A DNA stretch of 64,000 nt. Source: an uncultured Flavobacteriaceae bacterium (GTDB lineage Bacteria; Bacteroidota; Bacteroidia; Flavobacteriales; Flavobacteriaceae). Shown piece after piece: positions 52,371 to 62,031 of the stretch. A model generated the notes under the pieces. That model worked only from the letters and a program-made list of their open reading frames with translations, was not told where the DNA came from and searched no databases. Both the position numbers and the translations under genes were made by a program. Positions within the stretch are counted from its first letter, which is position 1; the number at the start of each line of letters is the position of its first letter. The stretch spans positions 1-64,000 of the forward strand of contig CANLVG010000002.1 of NCBI GenBank assembly GCA_947494565.1, read 5' to 3'.

Positions 52371-54503
52371 ATGACTATCATCCCATATATTGTAAAGCAT
52401 ACCAGTCTCCCCGAGACAAGTATTAGAAACACGGTAGCGCTTCTGGACCAAGACTGCACCGTACCCTTTATTTCACGGTACCGTAAAGAAAAAACAGGTG
52501 GTCTTGACGAAGTACAAATTGGTGCGATCGTACAATTCAAAGCTGAATTCGAAGCTTTGGAAAAACGAAAGGTCAGTATTTCAAAGGTGATTGAAGAACA
52601 GGGTTCGCTTACCGCCGAATTACAACAAAAAATTCAAGGGGCCGAAAACTTGACCGTACTTGAAGATCTCTATCTTCCCTTCAAGAAAAAGAGAAAGACC
52701 AAGGCAGAGACTGCCAGGAAAAACGGATTGGAACCCTTGGCTAAAATAATCATGGCACAAAACCATACCGACATCGATCTTGCCGCGTCTCGATATGTTA
52801 CGCATCAGGTGAAGAATGAAGAGGAAGCCTTGGAAGGTGCACGCCATATTATTGCCGAATGGCTCAACGAGCGGATTTCAATACGCAATCAAATTCGAAA
52901 GCAGCTCGAACGCTCGGCAATGCTGACCACCAAGGTTGTCAGCAAAATGAAAGACGAGGAGAAAGCCCAGAAGTTTCGTGACTATTTTGATTGGAACGAG
53001 GCTTTAAAACGCTGTCCCTCGCACCGCTTTTTGGCGATTCTAAGAGCAGAAAAAGAAGGGTTTATACGCCTTAAGATCGAAATCGATGATACGTATACCT
53101 TATCGACTATTGCCGACCGGGTCATCAAATCTGACAATTCTTGCACGCCACACATTCAATTGGCCTTGGAGGATGCATACAAACGGCTACTCTTTCCATC
53201 TTTATCCAATGAAGTATTGAAATCCGCAAAGGAAAGGGCCGATGAAGAAGCCATCAAGGTCTTCTCCAAAAATTTGAAACAACTCTTGCTCGGAGCTCCC
53301 TTGGGCGAAAAACGCATCCTCGCTATTGACCCGGGGTTTCGAACTGGGTGTAAAGTGGTCTGTTTAAGTGCACAGGGTGAATTGCAACACAATGAAACTA
53401 TTTACCCGCATGCACCACAAAACAAAAGTTCAGAGGCCATCAAAAAAATAAGCTCCCTGTGCGATGCGTATCGCATAGAGGCTATCGCTATCGGAAATGG
53501 TACCGCCTCACGGGAAACGGAACGTCTGGTGAAACGCATTCATTTCAAGAACCCGGTCGAAGTGTTCGTAGTCAGTGAAGCCGGTGCTTCCATTTATTCC
53601 GCCTCCAAAATCGCCCGTGAAGAATTCCCGAACTATGATGTGACCGTTCGTGGATCTGTTTCTATCGGTCGCCGGTTGGCCGACCCCTTAGCGGAATTGG
53701 TGAAAATCGACCCCAAGTCAATCGGCGTGGGCCAGTACCAACATGATGTGGATCAACAAAAACTACAAACTTCATTGGATAATGTAGTGTCGAGCTGTGT
53801 CAATGCCGTGGGAGTAAATATCAATACCGCCAGTGTTCCGTTATTAAGTTATGTATCCGGTATTGGTCCCAAATTGGCCGAAAACATCGTTACCTATCGC
53901 ACCGAAAAAGGAGCTTTTCCAGATAGGGCGAGTATTAAAAAAGTGCCCCGTCTGGGCGGTAAAGCCTTTGAACAAGGCGCCGGTTTTCTTCGGATCAAGG
54001 GTGGAAAAAATCCGTTGGACGATTCCGCCGTACACCCTGAAAGCTATTCCGTAGTGCAACAAATGGCCAAAGACAGCGGAAAACAGTTATCTGATTTGAT
54101 CGGAAATCAAAGCGAATTGCAACAAATCGATCTATCAAACTACTGTACCGAAACAATGGGTTTACCCACACTTAAGGACATCGTAGAAGAACTCGAGAAA
54201 CCCGGACTTGATCGTAGGGAAAAAGCCAAGATCTTCACCTTTGACCAGAACATTCGTAGTATTACCGATTTACGTGATGGGCAATTGGTGCCAGGTATCG
54301 TCAATAACATTACCAATTTTGGTTGTTTTGTAGACATTGGCATCAAGGAAAGCGGATTGATTCATATTTCAAATCTATCCGATACTTTCGTAAAGGATGT
54401 CAATGCGCACGTTCAACTCAATGAGCAGCTCATTGTCAAAGTCTTGTCAGTTGACATTCCTAGAAAACGAATACAATTGGCGCTTCATCAGAAAATAGGA
54501 TAA
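52371..54503 (+). CDS. tex: Tex-family RNA-binding transcription protein
   Basis: A 710-residue Tex/YhgF protein. In order: N-terminal Tex domain with FISRYRKEKTGGLDE, a YqgF-like RNase H fold (LAIDPGFRTGCKVVCLS, AIGNGTASRETE), helix-hairpin-helix elements (NTASVPLLSYVSGIGPKLAENIV), and a C-terminal S1 domain (GIVNNITNFGCFVDIGIKESGLIHIS). It binds nucleic acid and affects transcription and stress tolerance in other bacteria. ATG 52371 has the usual start; the next gene begins 4 bp after the stop. Confidence 0.96.
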   Translation: MTIIPYIVKHTSLPETSIRNTVALLDQDCTVPFISRYRKEKTGGLDEVQIGAIVQFKAEFEALEKRKVSISKVIEEQGSLTAELQQKIQGAENLTVLEDLYLPFKKKRKTKAETARKNGLEPLAKIIMAQNHTDIDLAASRYVTHQVKNEEEALEGARHIIAEWLNERISIRNQIRKQLERSAMLTTKVVSKMKDEEKAQKFRDYFDWNEALKRCPSHRFLAILRAEKEGFIRLKIEIDDTYTLSTIADRVIKSDNSCTPHIQLALEDAYKRLLFPSLSNEVLKSAKERADEEAIKVFSKNLKQLLLGAPLGEKRILAIDPGFRTGCKVVCLSAQGELQHNETIYPHAPQNKSSEAIKKISSLCDAYRIEAIAIGNGTASRETERLVKRIHFKNPVEVFVVSEAGASIYSASKIAREEFPNYDVTVRGSVSIGRRLADPLAELVKIDPKSIGVGQYQHDVDQQKLQTSLDNVVSSCVNAVGVNINTASVPLLSYVSGIGPKLAENIVTYRTEKGAFPDRASIKKVPRLGGKAFEQGAGFLRIKGGKNPLDDSAVHPESYSVVQQMAKDSGKQLSDLIGNQSELQQIDLSNYCTETMGLPTLKDIVEELEKPGLDRREKAKIFTFDQNIRSITDLRDGQLVPGIVNNITNFGCFVDIGIKESGLIHISNLSDTFVKDVNAHVQLNEQLIVKVLSVDIPRKRIQLALHQKIG

Positions 54504-54507
54504 GACG

Positions 54508-55410
54508 ATGCTTAAAATCGCGTACCACCCCATTTACAAACACCCCTTACCGGAAGGGCACCGGTTTCCGATGTTAAAGTATGATCTGCTTCCCAAGCAA
54601 TTATGCTATGAAGGGACTTGCGAGAAAAATAACTTTTTCGAACCGGAAATACCCAATGACAAATATATCGTTGCGGTTCATGACCCAGAATATTTCTATG
54701 ACCTCTTGAATATCAAGATTCCCCCAAGAGAGGCTCGAAAAATTGGTTTTCCCCTTACGGAGGATCTTGTAGAACGTGAACGTATTATTGCCGATGGAAC
54801 AATCAAAGGTTGTGAATTCGCCCTAGAATTCGGAATTGCCATGAATATCGCCGGAGGCACCCACCACGCCTACACAAATCGCGGGGAAGCCTTTTGCATG
54901 CTGAACGATCAGGCCATCGGAGCGCGCTATCTGCAGGCTAGGGGGTTGGCCAAAAAGATTCTCATTGTCGATCTAGATGTTCACCAAGGAAATGGCACGG
55001 CTGAAATCTTCCAAAATGACGCTTCGGTGTTTACGTTTTCGATGCACGGTGCTGGTAACTATCCCTTTAAAAAAGAGCAATCCGATTTGGATATTGCCCT
55101 TGAAAAAGAGACGGATGACGCCACCTATTTATTCATTTTAAGAGATACCCTGCCCCAACTGATAGACCAGCAGAGACCTGACTTCGTATTTTACCTCTGT
55201 GGTGTCGACGTTGTGGCCTCCGATAAATTAGGTACTTTAGGCATGACCATTGAAGGTTGTAGAGCCCGAGACGAATTTGTGCTGGACATTTGCCACAAAA
55301 GAGGTATCCCGGTACAATGCAGTATGGGCGGTGGGTATTCACCGGATATCAAAACCATTGTAGATGCGCATGCGAATACCTTCAGGTCGGCACAACAAAT
55401 TTTCTTTTGA
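54508..55410 (+). CDS. Histone deacetylase-superfamily hydrolase
   Basis: A 300-residue zinc amidohydrolase. The HDAC motifs are intact: GGTHHAYTNRGEAFCMLND (twin His), VDLDVHQGNGTAEIF (zinc Asp and His), FSMHG, and SMGGGYS with the catalytic Tyr. Bacterial members remove acetyl groups from polyamines, acetoin-linked proteins or others; the substrate is unknown. It lies 4 bp after tex, so it is co-transcribed. Confidence 0.92.
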   Translation: MLKIAYHPIYKHPLPEGHRFPMLKYDLLPKQLCYEGTCEKNNFFEPEIPNDKYIVAVHDPEYFYDLLNIKIPPREARKIGFPLTEDLVERERIIADGTIKGCEFALEFGIAMNIAGGTHHAYTNRGEAFCMLNDQAIGARYLQARGLAKKILIVDLDVHQGNGTAEIFQNDASVFTFSMHGAGNYPFKKEQSDLDIALEKETDDATYLFILRDTLPQLIDQQRPDFVFYLCGVDVVASDKLGTLGMTIEGCRARDEFVLDICHKRGIPVQCSMGGGYSPDIKTIVDAHANTFRSAQQIFF

Positions 55411-55464
55411 TAGTCACTATTTTTCGTATTTTTCAGTGATACGAATTCCCTAAAAACGTTGTGC

Positions 55465-56511
55465 ATGAAATCGTTACCATTGTTATTGATCTCACTTATC
55501 GTTTTAAGCTCCTGCAAGGAAACCCCGAAAAGAAGTTCAAAAGAGGTCCTGGAAAAGACAGTGGAAAATGAGCGTTCTAAAATCAAACTGATTTTCGATA
55601 CCGATGCGAACAACGAATTGGACGATCAACATGCATTGGCTTACCTACTATTGAACGGTGATGTATTCGATGTAAAAGGTATAACCGTAAACGCAACGGT
55701 CAACGGAAAAGGAATACAGGGCCATTATGATGAGGCAGAACGCGTGATGCAGTTGTGTAATCTAAAAGACTCCTTGCCCTTATTAAATGGAGCTGAAGGA
55801 AATTTCGCGGGGATTTCAAAAAATTTCAATCCAGACGCGTATGATGGAAAGGACGGTGTTGATTTTATGCTCAATGAAACAAAAGAGGATTCGGTGATTA
55901 TCGTGGCGGTAGGAAAGCTGACCAATATTGCCTTAGCCCTTAAAAAAGACCCTTCGTTTGCAGAACGCACCCGTATTGTTTGGCTGGGAAGCAACTATCC
56001 CGAACCGGGAGAATACAATCAAGACAATGACACCATTGCCATGAACTATGTATTGAACTCGAAAATTCCATTTGAAATGGTGACCGTGCGTTACGGAAAA
56101 CCCTCGGGCACAGATGCCGTTGCGGTTACCCAAGATGAAATCGCACATAAAATGACGGGCATCGGACCCAAAGCGACCGAACCGATTACGGGAAGACATG
56201 GAGGCACTTTTGAGACTTTCGGTGACTATTCGGTGAACCTGTTTACCCACATCTTTGATGAAGCCCATATTCAAGCCAACGAGACCAAATCGCGACCGTT
56301 GTTCGATATGGTGGCCCTAGCCATTTTAAAGAATCCTGATTGGGCCGAGACACAAACAATTCCCGCTCCGATACTCATTGACAATTCATGGGTCGAGCGA
56401 CCTAATAATACCAGACAGATGCTGCTTTGGGAGAATTTTGACCGAGAAAACATATTGAACGACTTTTACGAGACCATCGAATTTCCTAATTATGTCAAGG
56501 GATCGGATTAA
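55465..56511 (+). CDS. Nucleoside hydrolase-family lipoprotein
   Basis: A 348-residue protein with a signal peptide and lipobox (LIVLSSC, Cys17), then the inosine-uridine nucleoside hydrolase fold: DTDANNELDDQHAL (calcium-binding DTDxxxELDD, from residue 46), VVAVGKLTNIALAL, VWLGSNYPEPG, and the C-terminal FDMVALAIL. It would split nucleosides to base and ribose, or, in this branch, another N-glycoside. Ribose released could feed rbsK and the transporter at 36-38 kb, a hypothesis. ATG 55465 is the lipoprotein start. Confidence 0.88.
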   Translation: MKSLPLLLISLIVLSSCKETPKRSSKEVLEKTVENERSKIKLIFDTDANNELDDQHALAYLLLNGDVFDVKGITVNATVNGKGIQGHYDEAERVMQLCNLKDSLPLLNGAEGNFAGISKNFNPDAYDGKDGVDFMLNETKEDSVIIVAVGKLTNIALALKKDPSFAERTRIVWLGSNYPEPGEYNQDNDTIAMNYVLNSKIPFEMVTVRYGKPSGTDAVAVTQDEIAHKMTGIGPKATEPITGRHGGTFETFGDYSVNLFTHIFDEAHIQANETKSRPLFDMVALAILKNPDWAETQTIPAPILIDNSWVERPNNTRQMLLWENFDRENILNDFYETIEFPNYVKGSD

Positions 56512-56590
56512 CGGCTCATTGTCTTCATTTGTCAATTGCTAAACTAAGTCAATAAACCCGCTTATTGAGTACAACCATTCAAACCTTCAT

Positions 56591-57427
56591 ATGAAAAAAC
56601 TTAGTATACTTCTAGTCATTTCCTTCGGCATATTTGTTCATGGTCAAGATACTACATTTGACACCTCAGAATCGCGTTGGAGCATGTTCAAATATGACAT
56701 GAAGAATGTTTTCGGGGGAATGGGCCATGCCTATTCAAGACCTTTTCATTGGAAAGGAGATCAATGGGGTGATTTCGGGGTGACCATGATCGGTACAGGA
56801 GTGGCTTACTTTTTTGACGACCCGGTCTACAATTATGCAGATGGAATTAAAGAAGATATTCCTCAAATCATTCGCGATTATGGTTTTGAATATGGTAGCC
56901 CGGCCAACAACTATATGATTACCGGAGGGGTATATGCCGTGGGGTTGATCGCGAAAAACAAAAAGCTTAGACGAACGGGGGTTCTATTGATTTCGTCGGC
57001 CTCGACCGCAGGGCTGTTGCAACAAATCATGAAATCGGCCTTTGGTCGGGCCCGACCATTATCGGGTCGGTCTAAAGACACCTTCAATCCGCTCTGGGCC
57101 GGAGACAAGGATTTTCATTCCTTTCCATCAGGGCATGCCATTCTTGCCATGACCAATGCCCACGCCATCGCCAAACAATTTAGAAATGGTTGGGTAAAAG
57201 GTGGAATCTATACCTTGGGGGCCATCCCTGCAATTTCAAGGCTCTGGGAAGGCAAACACTGGCTTTCGGACGTGGTATTGAGCGTTGCCATTAGTTTCTT
57301 TACGGTGGAATCCATTGATCGTTATCTCGATAAAAAGTATGATGAGAAATACAACGCTTCCCAAAAAAGGGTGAGCTGGAACCTCAACTTCGGCCCTGGT
57401 ACGGTGGGGTTACAAATGCAATTTTAG
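56591..57427 (+). CDS. PAP2-family membrane phosphatase
   Basis: A 278-residue protein with a signal peptide (MKKLSILLVISFGIFVHGQ). The phosphatase motifs are KSAFGRARPL (KxxxxxxRP), SFPSGHAILA (PSGH) and SRLWEGKHWLSDVV (SRxxxxxHxxxD). The C-terminus (LNFGPGTVGLQMQF) ends in Phe, typical of an outer-membrane-associated protein. The substrate is likely a lipid phosphate. It converges with the symporter gene. Confidence 0.9.
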   Translation: MKKLSILLVISFGIFVHGQDTTFDTSESRWSMFKYDMKNVFGGMGHAYSRPFHWKGDQWGDFGVTMIGTGVAYFFDDPVYNYADGIKEDIPQIIRDYGFEYGSPANNYMITGGVYAVGLIAKNKKLRRTGVLLISSASTAGLLQQIMKSAFGRARPLSGRSKDTFNPLWAGDKDFHSFPSGHAILAMTNAHAIAKQFRNGWVKGGIYTLGAIPAISRLWEGKHWLSDVVLSVAISFFTVESIDRYLDKKYDEKYNASQKRVSWNLNFGPGTVGLQMQF

Positions 57428-57448
57428 GTTTTTACCTTATGCCGTGCC

Positions 57449-59101
57449 TCAGAAAATCAAATAGGTACTCAGCACCATGGCGGTAATAATAGCCCCTGCC
57501 AACCAAGCGTATTTCCAAGGTGTAGTATCGATAACGTCGGTTACTTTGGGCACATACACATCGGTTTTGGGTTTTACCGCACCAACGATAAGCATGATGA
57601 TGATGTTCACCACAAACAATATACCCATAATATGGAGGTAGTGTGGATACGCTTCGGCCTCTATCAATGCCAATTGCGCCTCATCGGTGACACCATTGGC
57701 CTCAGCCTCGGCCAAAGCCGAATTAACCATAACGGGACCTAGGCCCAAAAGGCTAATCAAATACATAATCACACCACCGATCAAAACTATTTTAGCACCT
57801 AATGCGGGTACTTTTTTGGTTAAAATCCCCATCAAAACTACTGCCAAAATCGGCACACTTAAACTCCCCAATGTCTGTTGAATATAAGAAAATAGCCCAT
57901 CAGGAGCATTTCGAATAAATGGAGCTATTGTCATTGAAACCACGGCCAGACCAAGCCCAAATCGCTTCCCGGCCGTAACCGTTTGCATTTCGGTCGCCTC
58001 GCGGTTAAAAAACTTTCGGTACAGATCAAAACCGAACAAGGTAGCACTACTATTCAATAAACTATTGAAAGAACTTAAAATAGCTCCAAACAAAACCGCC
58101 GCAAAAAATCCCAATAAACTACCTGGTAATACTCTTCGAACCAATTCAGGGTACGAAGCATCGGCATCGTTCAATTCAGACCCGAACATGTTATAGGCGA
58201 TAATGCCCGGTAAGACCACGATAATGGGTATCAAGAACTTGACCAAGGCGGCCAACATCACCCCTTTCTGGCCTTCCTTTAGACTCTTGGCACCAAAGAC
58301 CCTTTGTAAAATCGATTGATTGGTACCCCAATAATACACTTGCGCAATCATCATACCCGTGAAGATGGTTCCTACCGGTATCGATGAGGTCACATCCCCC
58401 GTGACATCGAATTTATCTCGATTCTCCGCCCATAATTTCGCCAGTCCACCACCAATACTACCGTCATCACTAATCATGGTCAAACCGAAATACGGAATCA
58501 ATATTCCCCCGACTAGCAATCCAATGGCATTGACCAGATCGGAAACGGCCACCGCTTTTAGCCCTCCATATATGGCGTAAATAATACCGATGATACCTAT
58601 GCACCAGACACAGATCCAATAAGCCGCCGTTTCCGACACCCCCAAAGTTTCAGGTAGCTCGAACATGGTTATAAATGCCTTGGAACCTGCATATAAAATA
58701 GTAGGCAAGAGTACAATACCAAAAGCTATCAGGAACAGCATCGACAAAATAGCTTTGGTATTCTCATCAAAACGACCTTCAATAAATTCAGGAATTGTGG
58801 TAATTCCCTTCTTCATATATTTTGGCAAAAACCAAATGGCTGTAAATATGAGCGCAATAGCAGCCAAGGTTTCCCAAGCCATGACCAGAATACCCTCTGT
58901 AAACGATTGCCCATTAAGACCGACTATTTGTTCGGCCGAAAGATTGGTCAACAACAGGGATCCGGCAATGGTAATGGCACCTAAACTACGACCACCAAGA
59001 TAATAGCCATCAGCTGATTTTTCATCGGTTTTACGGGTTGCATACCAGGCGATAAAAGCCACTAATAGGGTAAAACCGACGAAGGAGACAATTGATAACA
59101 T
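57449..59101 (-). CDS. Sodium/solute symporter (SSS, SLC5-like), probable sugar
   Basis: A 550-residue membrane protein with about 13-14 helices. It shows the SSS signatures GGRSLGAITIAGSLLLTNLSAEQIVGLNGQ (about 36-65) and YAIYGGLKAVAVSDLVNAIGLLVGG, as well as SILQRVFGAKSLKEGQKG. It resembles SGLT-type sugar carriers. It ends a minus-strand operon with the O-acetyltransferase and the alpha-galactosidase, so galactose or galactosides is the likely cargo. Confidence 0.9.
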   Translation of the reverse strand: MLSIVSFVGFTLLVAFIAWYATRKTDEKSADGYYLGGRSLGAITIAGSLLLTNLSAEQIVGLNGQSFTEGILVMAWETLAAIALIFTAIWFLPKYMKKGITTIPEFIEGRFDENTKAILSMLFLIAFGIVLLPTILYAGSKAFITMFELPETLGVSETAAYWICVWCIGIIGIIYAIYGGLKAVAVSDLVNAIGLLVGGILIPYFGLTMISDDGSIGGGLAKLWAENRDKFDVTGDVTSSIPVGTIFTGMMIAQVYYWGTNQSILQRVFGAKSLKEGQKGVMLAALVKFLIPIIVVLPGIIAYNMFGSELNDADASYPELVRRVLPGSLLGFFAAVLFGAILSSFNSLLNSSATLFGFDLYRKFFNREATEMQTVTAGKRFGLGLAVVSMTIAPFIRNAPDGLFSYIQQTLGSLSVPILAVVLMGILTKKVPALGAKIVLIGGVIMYLISLLGLGPVMVNSALAEAEANGVTDEAQLALIEAEAYPHYLHIMGILFVVNIIIMLIVGAVKPKTDVYVPKVTDVIDTTPWKYAWLAGAIITAMVLSTYLIF

Positions 59102-59134
59102 AAAGTTGGGTTGTATGAGTTAGTTGGTTTCAAT

Positions 59135-59695
59135 TTACGAATTATCTATAGGTTTGAGCACTTTGCACGGATTACCTACGGCCACAACATCGGGAGGAAT
59201 ATCCTTGACCACCACACTGCCAGCTCCGATGACGGAATTATTTCCGATGGTCACCCCTGGATTAATGATAGCCCCGCCACCGATCCAGACATTATCCCCT
59301 ATTTTTATTGGTTTCGCAAACTCGATTCCTGAATTTCGGGCCTTGTATTCCAGAGGATGGGTAGCCGTAAAAATTTTGACACTCGGTGCCATCATCACAT
59401 TTGCGCCGATGTATACCGGTGCAGCGTCCAAGATAGTACATCCGAAGTTAGCATAAGAATTTTCGCCCCAATGAATATTATAGCCGTAATCGCAGATAAA
59501 TGGATTTTCAATATAAAATCGCCCAGCAGTACTACCCAAGAGCTCCTTGAAAAGATGCCTTCTCTGTCGTTCTTTATCCATGGGTATTTCAGCGATTTCC
59601 TTGACCAGCCTACGCGCATTCAACCTACCGGCAATGAGTTCCTTGTCAAGAGGATCATACGGTAGGCCCTGGATCATTTTCTCCTTTTCGGTCAT
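59135..59695 (-). CDS. Sugar O-acetyltransferase (Maa/LacA type)
   Basis: A 186-residue hexapeptide-repeat transferase: MIQGLPYDPLDKELIAGR at the N-terminus (typical of maltose/galactoside O-acetyltransferases), CDYGYNIHWGENSYANFGC, THPLEYKARNSGIEFAKPIKIGDNVWIGGGAIINPGVTIGNNSVIGAGSVV (residues about 112-165) with the catalytic His in THPLE. It uses acetyl-CoA to acetylate a sugar, perhaps as a detoxification or a preparation of non-metabolisable sugar. Its ATG overlaps the GH36 stop (ATGA). Confidence 0.92.
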   Translation of the reverse strand: MTEKEKMIQGLPYDPLDKELIAGRLNARRLVKEIAEIPMDKERQRRHLFKELLGSTAGRFYIENPFICDYGYNIHWGENSYANFGCTILDAAPVYIGANVMMAPSVKIFTATHPLEYKARNSGIEFAKPIKIGDNVWIGGGAIINPGVTIGNNSVIGAGSVVVKDIPPDVVAVGNPCKVLKPIDNS

Positions 59696-61479
59696 GATGT
59701 CGCTATCCGTTCGAATTGTATCATTCCACAGGCAGGCACCTCCAAACGGTGCAATCCTTTTGAAAGGATAACCTCACTTTCTAGATGAATGCGTCCCTGG
59801 CAATCAAAGACGCTAGCTCTAAATTCTCCAAAATCATCCGAACATCGCAAAACTATTTCCGAAGCCAATTGCGCGTTTAAAACATGAATATGATCGGTAC
59901 TTGAACTTATGGGAACGACATAATCGTCATGCACGCCAATAATCGTATAACGGTCTGTCACCACTTGTTGTAGCGGATAGTTCGCCAGAGGTCTTGTAGC
60001 CTTAAACTGGCCTTTGGTCAAGACATCGGAATGACGGTTCCAATAATGGGTATAAAAACGAATCATATTTAACTCGTCTTCTCGGCAATCTTGCAGAGTT
60101 ACCGAAAGTTGAGGCACCCCGAACATGATATTCGTTAATTGAAGTGCAGCCACCTCAACCGACTCGGAAGGATGCCATGTGATCATATCGGCATGAATCG
60201 CCGTGTTACCACAATACATTCGTAAATCCGCAATTCTTATGCGATTCATGACCGCATCACCAGGGCAATCGAATGCCCTGAACATATTGCCGTACTTCCG
60301 CATGGCAGGACCAGTATATTTTTGACGAAACTCAATAAAGGCCGTTGGGTTAATCTGTTGCAATTCAAGCATCACATCGCTCAATAAGCGGTCTACCGCT
60401 TGATTGATCGAAGCATAGTCACGTCCATCTTTTGCCCCCATAGGAGTATCTTCATACAGTCGAAAGTCATCGATGAAATCAAGTTTGAATCCGTCAAGGT
60501 TCCATTCGCGCATTGCATTGGTATATAGGCCGATCAAGTGATCGCGCACCTCGGGATAGCGTGGATCGAAGACCGGGGCCCAACGATGGTCTTCGGTCAG
60601 AAATTTTCCCTTGAACTTTTGGTATGCCTTTGACTTTACACCGCAAAACGGCACGGAATACCAAATGGCCACTTGCATTCCCAATGAGTGTATCTTCTCT
60701 ACAAAAGATGCCATATCGTCGATACGATCGGGCTGCCAGTCCCCAGTAAAATCATATCCCCGATTTGAATCGATGGTCTGCCAACCATCATCGATGATGA
60801 TCGAACAATAGCCCAGTTCAGCAGCAATGCGACACTCATTCAATAAGGTCTCTTGATCTAAATTCTGATGGAACTGATACCATGTTGAATAAACAGGTCT
60901 TCTAGCAATATCAGGAACCGCTATTGGGCGCAGTTCCTCAAATGTTTCCCACCAAGGACTTACATCCTGTAAACTCCTAGAAAAATGCACATCCCTAAAA
61001 TCAAGACGTATTTGAAGGTCATACGCGGTTATCGCTCGTTCCGGCTTAGAAAAAATAACGATTTCACAATAGATATGATTATCCTCTTCCCGCAATACGG
61101 CATCAAGTTCCAGGGTATTGATGGCATCATTACAGGCAATGGTCAATACGTTGACGTCATCGTGTCCGAAAACACTCAGGATCGGTGCATCTACCGAAAT
61201 TCTAGATTCCATCGGTTTCAACTCCCAATCCGCCTGAATCCGTTTTGAAAAGTCCGTGGAAGGCTTCCATACGCCCTTCACGTTCTTTCCCGGAAACTTC
61301 CATCGTAACGAAATCGGCTTCGGAAATTTTGGGGCCTCACATCGTACTTGAAAATCATAAACTATAAGGTCATCCGCATCACTGATTGTCGTAAGACTCG
61401 TTTTTACATCACGCTCTTGACAATCGACATGGACAGGGCAATGGGTATAGGAAGTTAAATTGGTGGTCATTACGGTCAT
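59692..61479 (-). CDS. Alpha-galactosidase-like glycoside hydrolase, family 36
   Basis: A 595-residue GH36-type enzyme. The beta-sandwich N-terminal domain is followed by the TIM barrel with YSTWYQFH, IIIDDGWQTI, WYSVPFCGV, NLDGFKLDFIDDF (nucleophile Asp expected in KLDF), and FRAFDCPGDAVMNRI (acid/base candidates). It lacks a signal peptide, so it probably works in the cytoplasm on imported oligosaccharides. ATG 61479 is preferred over the TTG 15 bp upstream; ATG 61470 is also possible. It is translationally coupled to the acetyltransferase. Confidence 0.87.
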   Translation of the reverse strand: MTVMTTNLTSYTHCPVHVDCQERDVKTSLTTISDADDLIVYDFQVRCEAPKFPKPISLRWKFPGKNVKGVWKPSTDFSKRIQADWELKPMESRISVDAPILSVFGHDDVNVLTIACNDAINTLELDAVLREEDNHIYCEIVIFSKPERAITAYDLQIRLDFRDVHFSRSLQDVSPWWETFEELRPIAVPDIARRPVYSTWYQFHQNLDQETLLNECRIAAELGYCSIIIDDGWQTIDSNRGYDFTGDWQPDRIDDMASFVEKIHSLGMQVAIWYSVPFCGVKSKAYQKFKGKFLTEDHRWAPVFDPRYPEVRDHLIGLYTNAMREWNLDGFKLDFIDDFRLYEDTPMGAKDGRDYASINQAVDRLLSDVMLELQQINPTAFIEFRQKYTGPAMRKYGNMFRAFDCPGDAVMNRIRIADLRMYCGNTAIHADMITWHPSESVEVAALQLTNIMFGVPQLSVTLQDCREDELNMIRFYTHYWNRHSDVLTKGQFKATRPLANYPLQQVVTDRYTIIGVHDDYVVPISSSTDHIHVLNAQLASEIVLRCSDDFGEFRASVFDCQGRIHLESEVILSKGLHRLEVPACGMIQFERIATS

Positions 61480-61554
61480 GTTTATGAATTGCAATCATAC
61501 AAAATCTTCTGATAAATCTAATGACTTCGAAGTTGGTATCCCCATAAATTCGCT

Positions 61555-61588
61555 AAAAGCCAAGTGATGCGGTATCTCTTGGCTTTTT
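61555..61588. terminator. Orphan bidirectional terminator-like hairpin
   Basis: AAAGCCAAG/CTTGGCTTT stem with a 13-nt loop and A/T runs on both sides, about 76 bp upstream of the GH36 ATG. No gene on either strand ends there. Confidence 0.6.
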
Positions 61589-61911
61589 CAATAACTCAAA
61601 AATTGTTAAACTAACAGCGTAAACAGTACTATGATATACTATGCTACAAGTCAAATATATAACAATTGTTTCAATATTCATAAGCATGGTTTCAAATAAT
61701 AGCTATTTTAAAAATTTAAGCTCATTTACTTCAAAAAAACATACTTATCGGGAAAATCCATTTTTTATCTGAATAAAGACAATGAATGCTACACACATTT
61801 TGTGATCGATTAAAGGGCATAAAAAATACATTTTCACCAAATTAATAGCATCCTTTTTTGTATTTGTGCTGATTTTGACATCATTTTTATCGAATTATTC
61901 AATTTTTATTC

Positions 61912-61919
61912 TAAATTTG
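61912..61919 (+). promoter_or_regulatory. -7 element for susC
   Basis: TAAATTTG, a perfect TAnnTTTG, 112 bp before the susC ATG, implying a leader of about 105 nt. No -33 TTG at the expected spacing. Confidence 0.45.
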
Positions 61920-62031
61920 TTTTTGTAGCATAGAGTATCATAGAACATGCATGAACGATGTAGCCATTTTACGGTTTTTTTGAGCAAAACCCAAAAGGTC
62001 ATTATTACTTAACTAACTTAAACTATTGATT

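Larger units (their letters stand above)
61480..62031. other. 552-bp intergenic region between GH36 and susC
   Basis: A/T-rich. It contains a terminator-like hairpin (61555-61588), a 10-bp perfect palindrome AACAATTGTT at 61661-61670, a CATGCATG palindrome near 61948, and the susC -7 box. No coding frame is convincing. The length suits divergent promoters with regulator sites of a carbohydrate locus. Confidence 0.7.
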
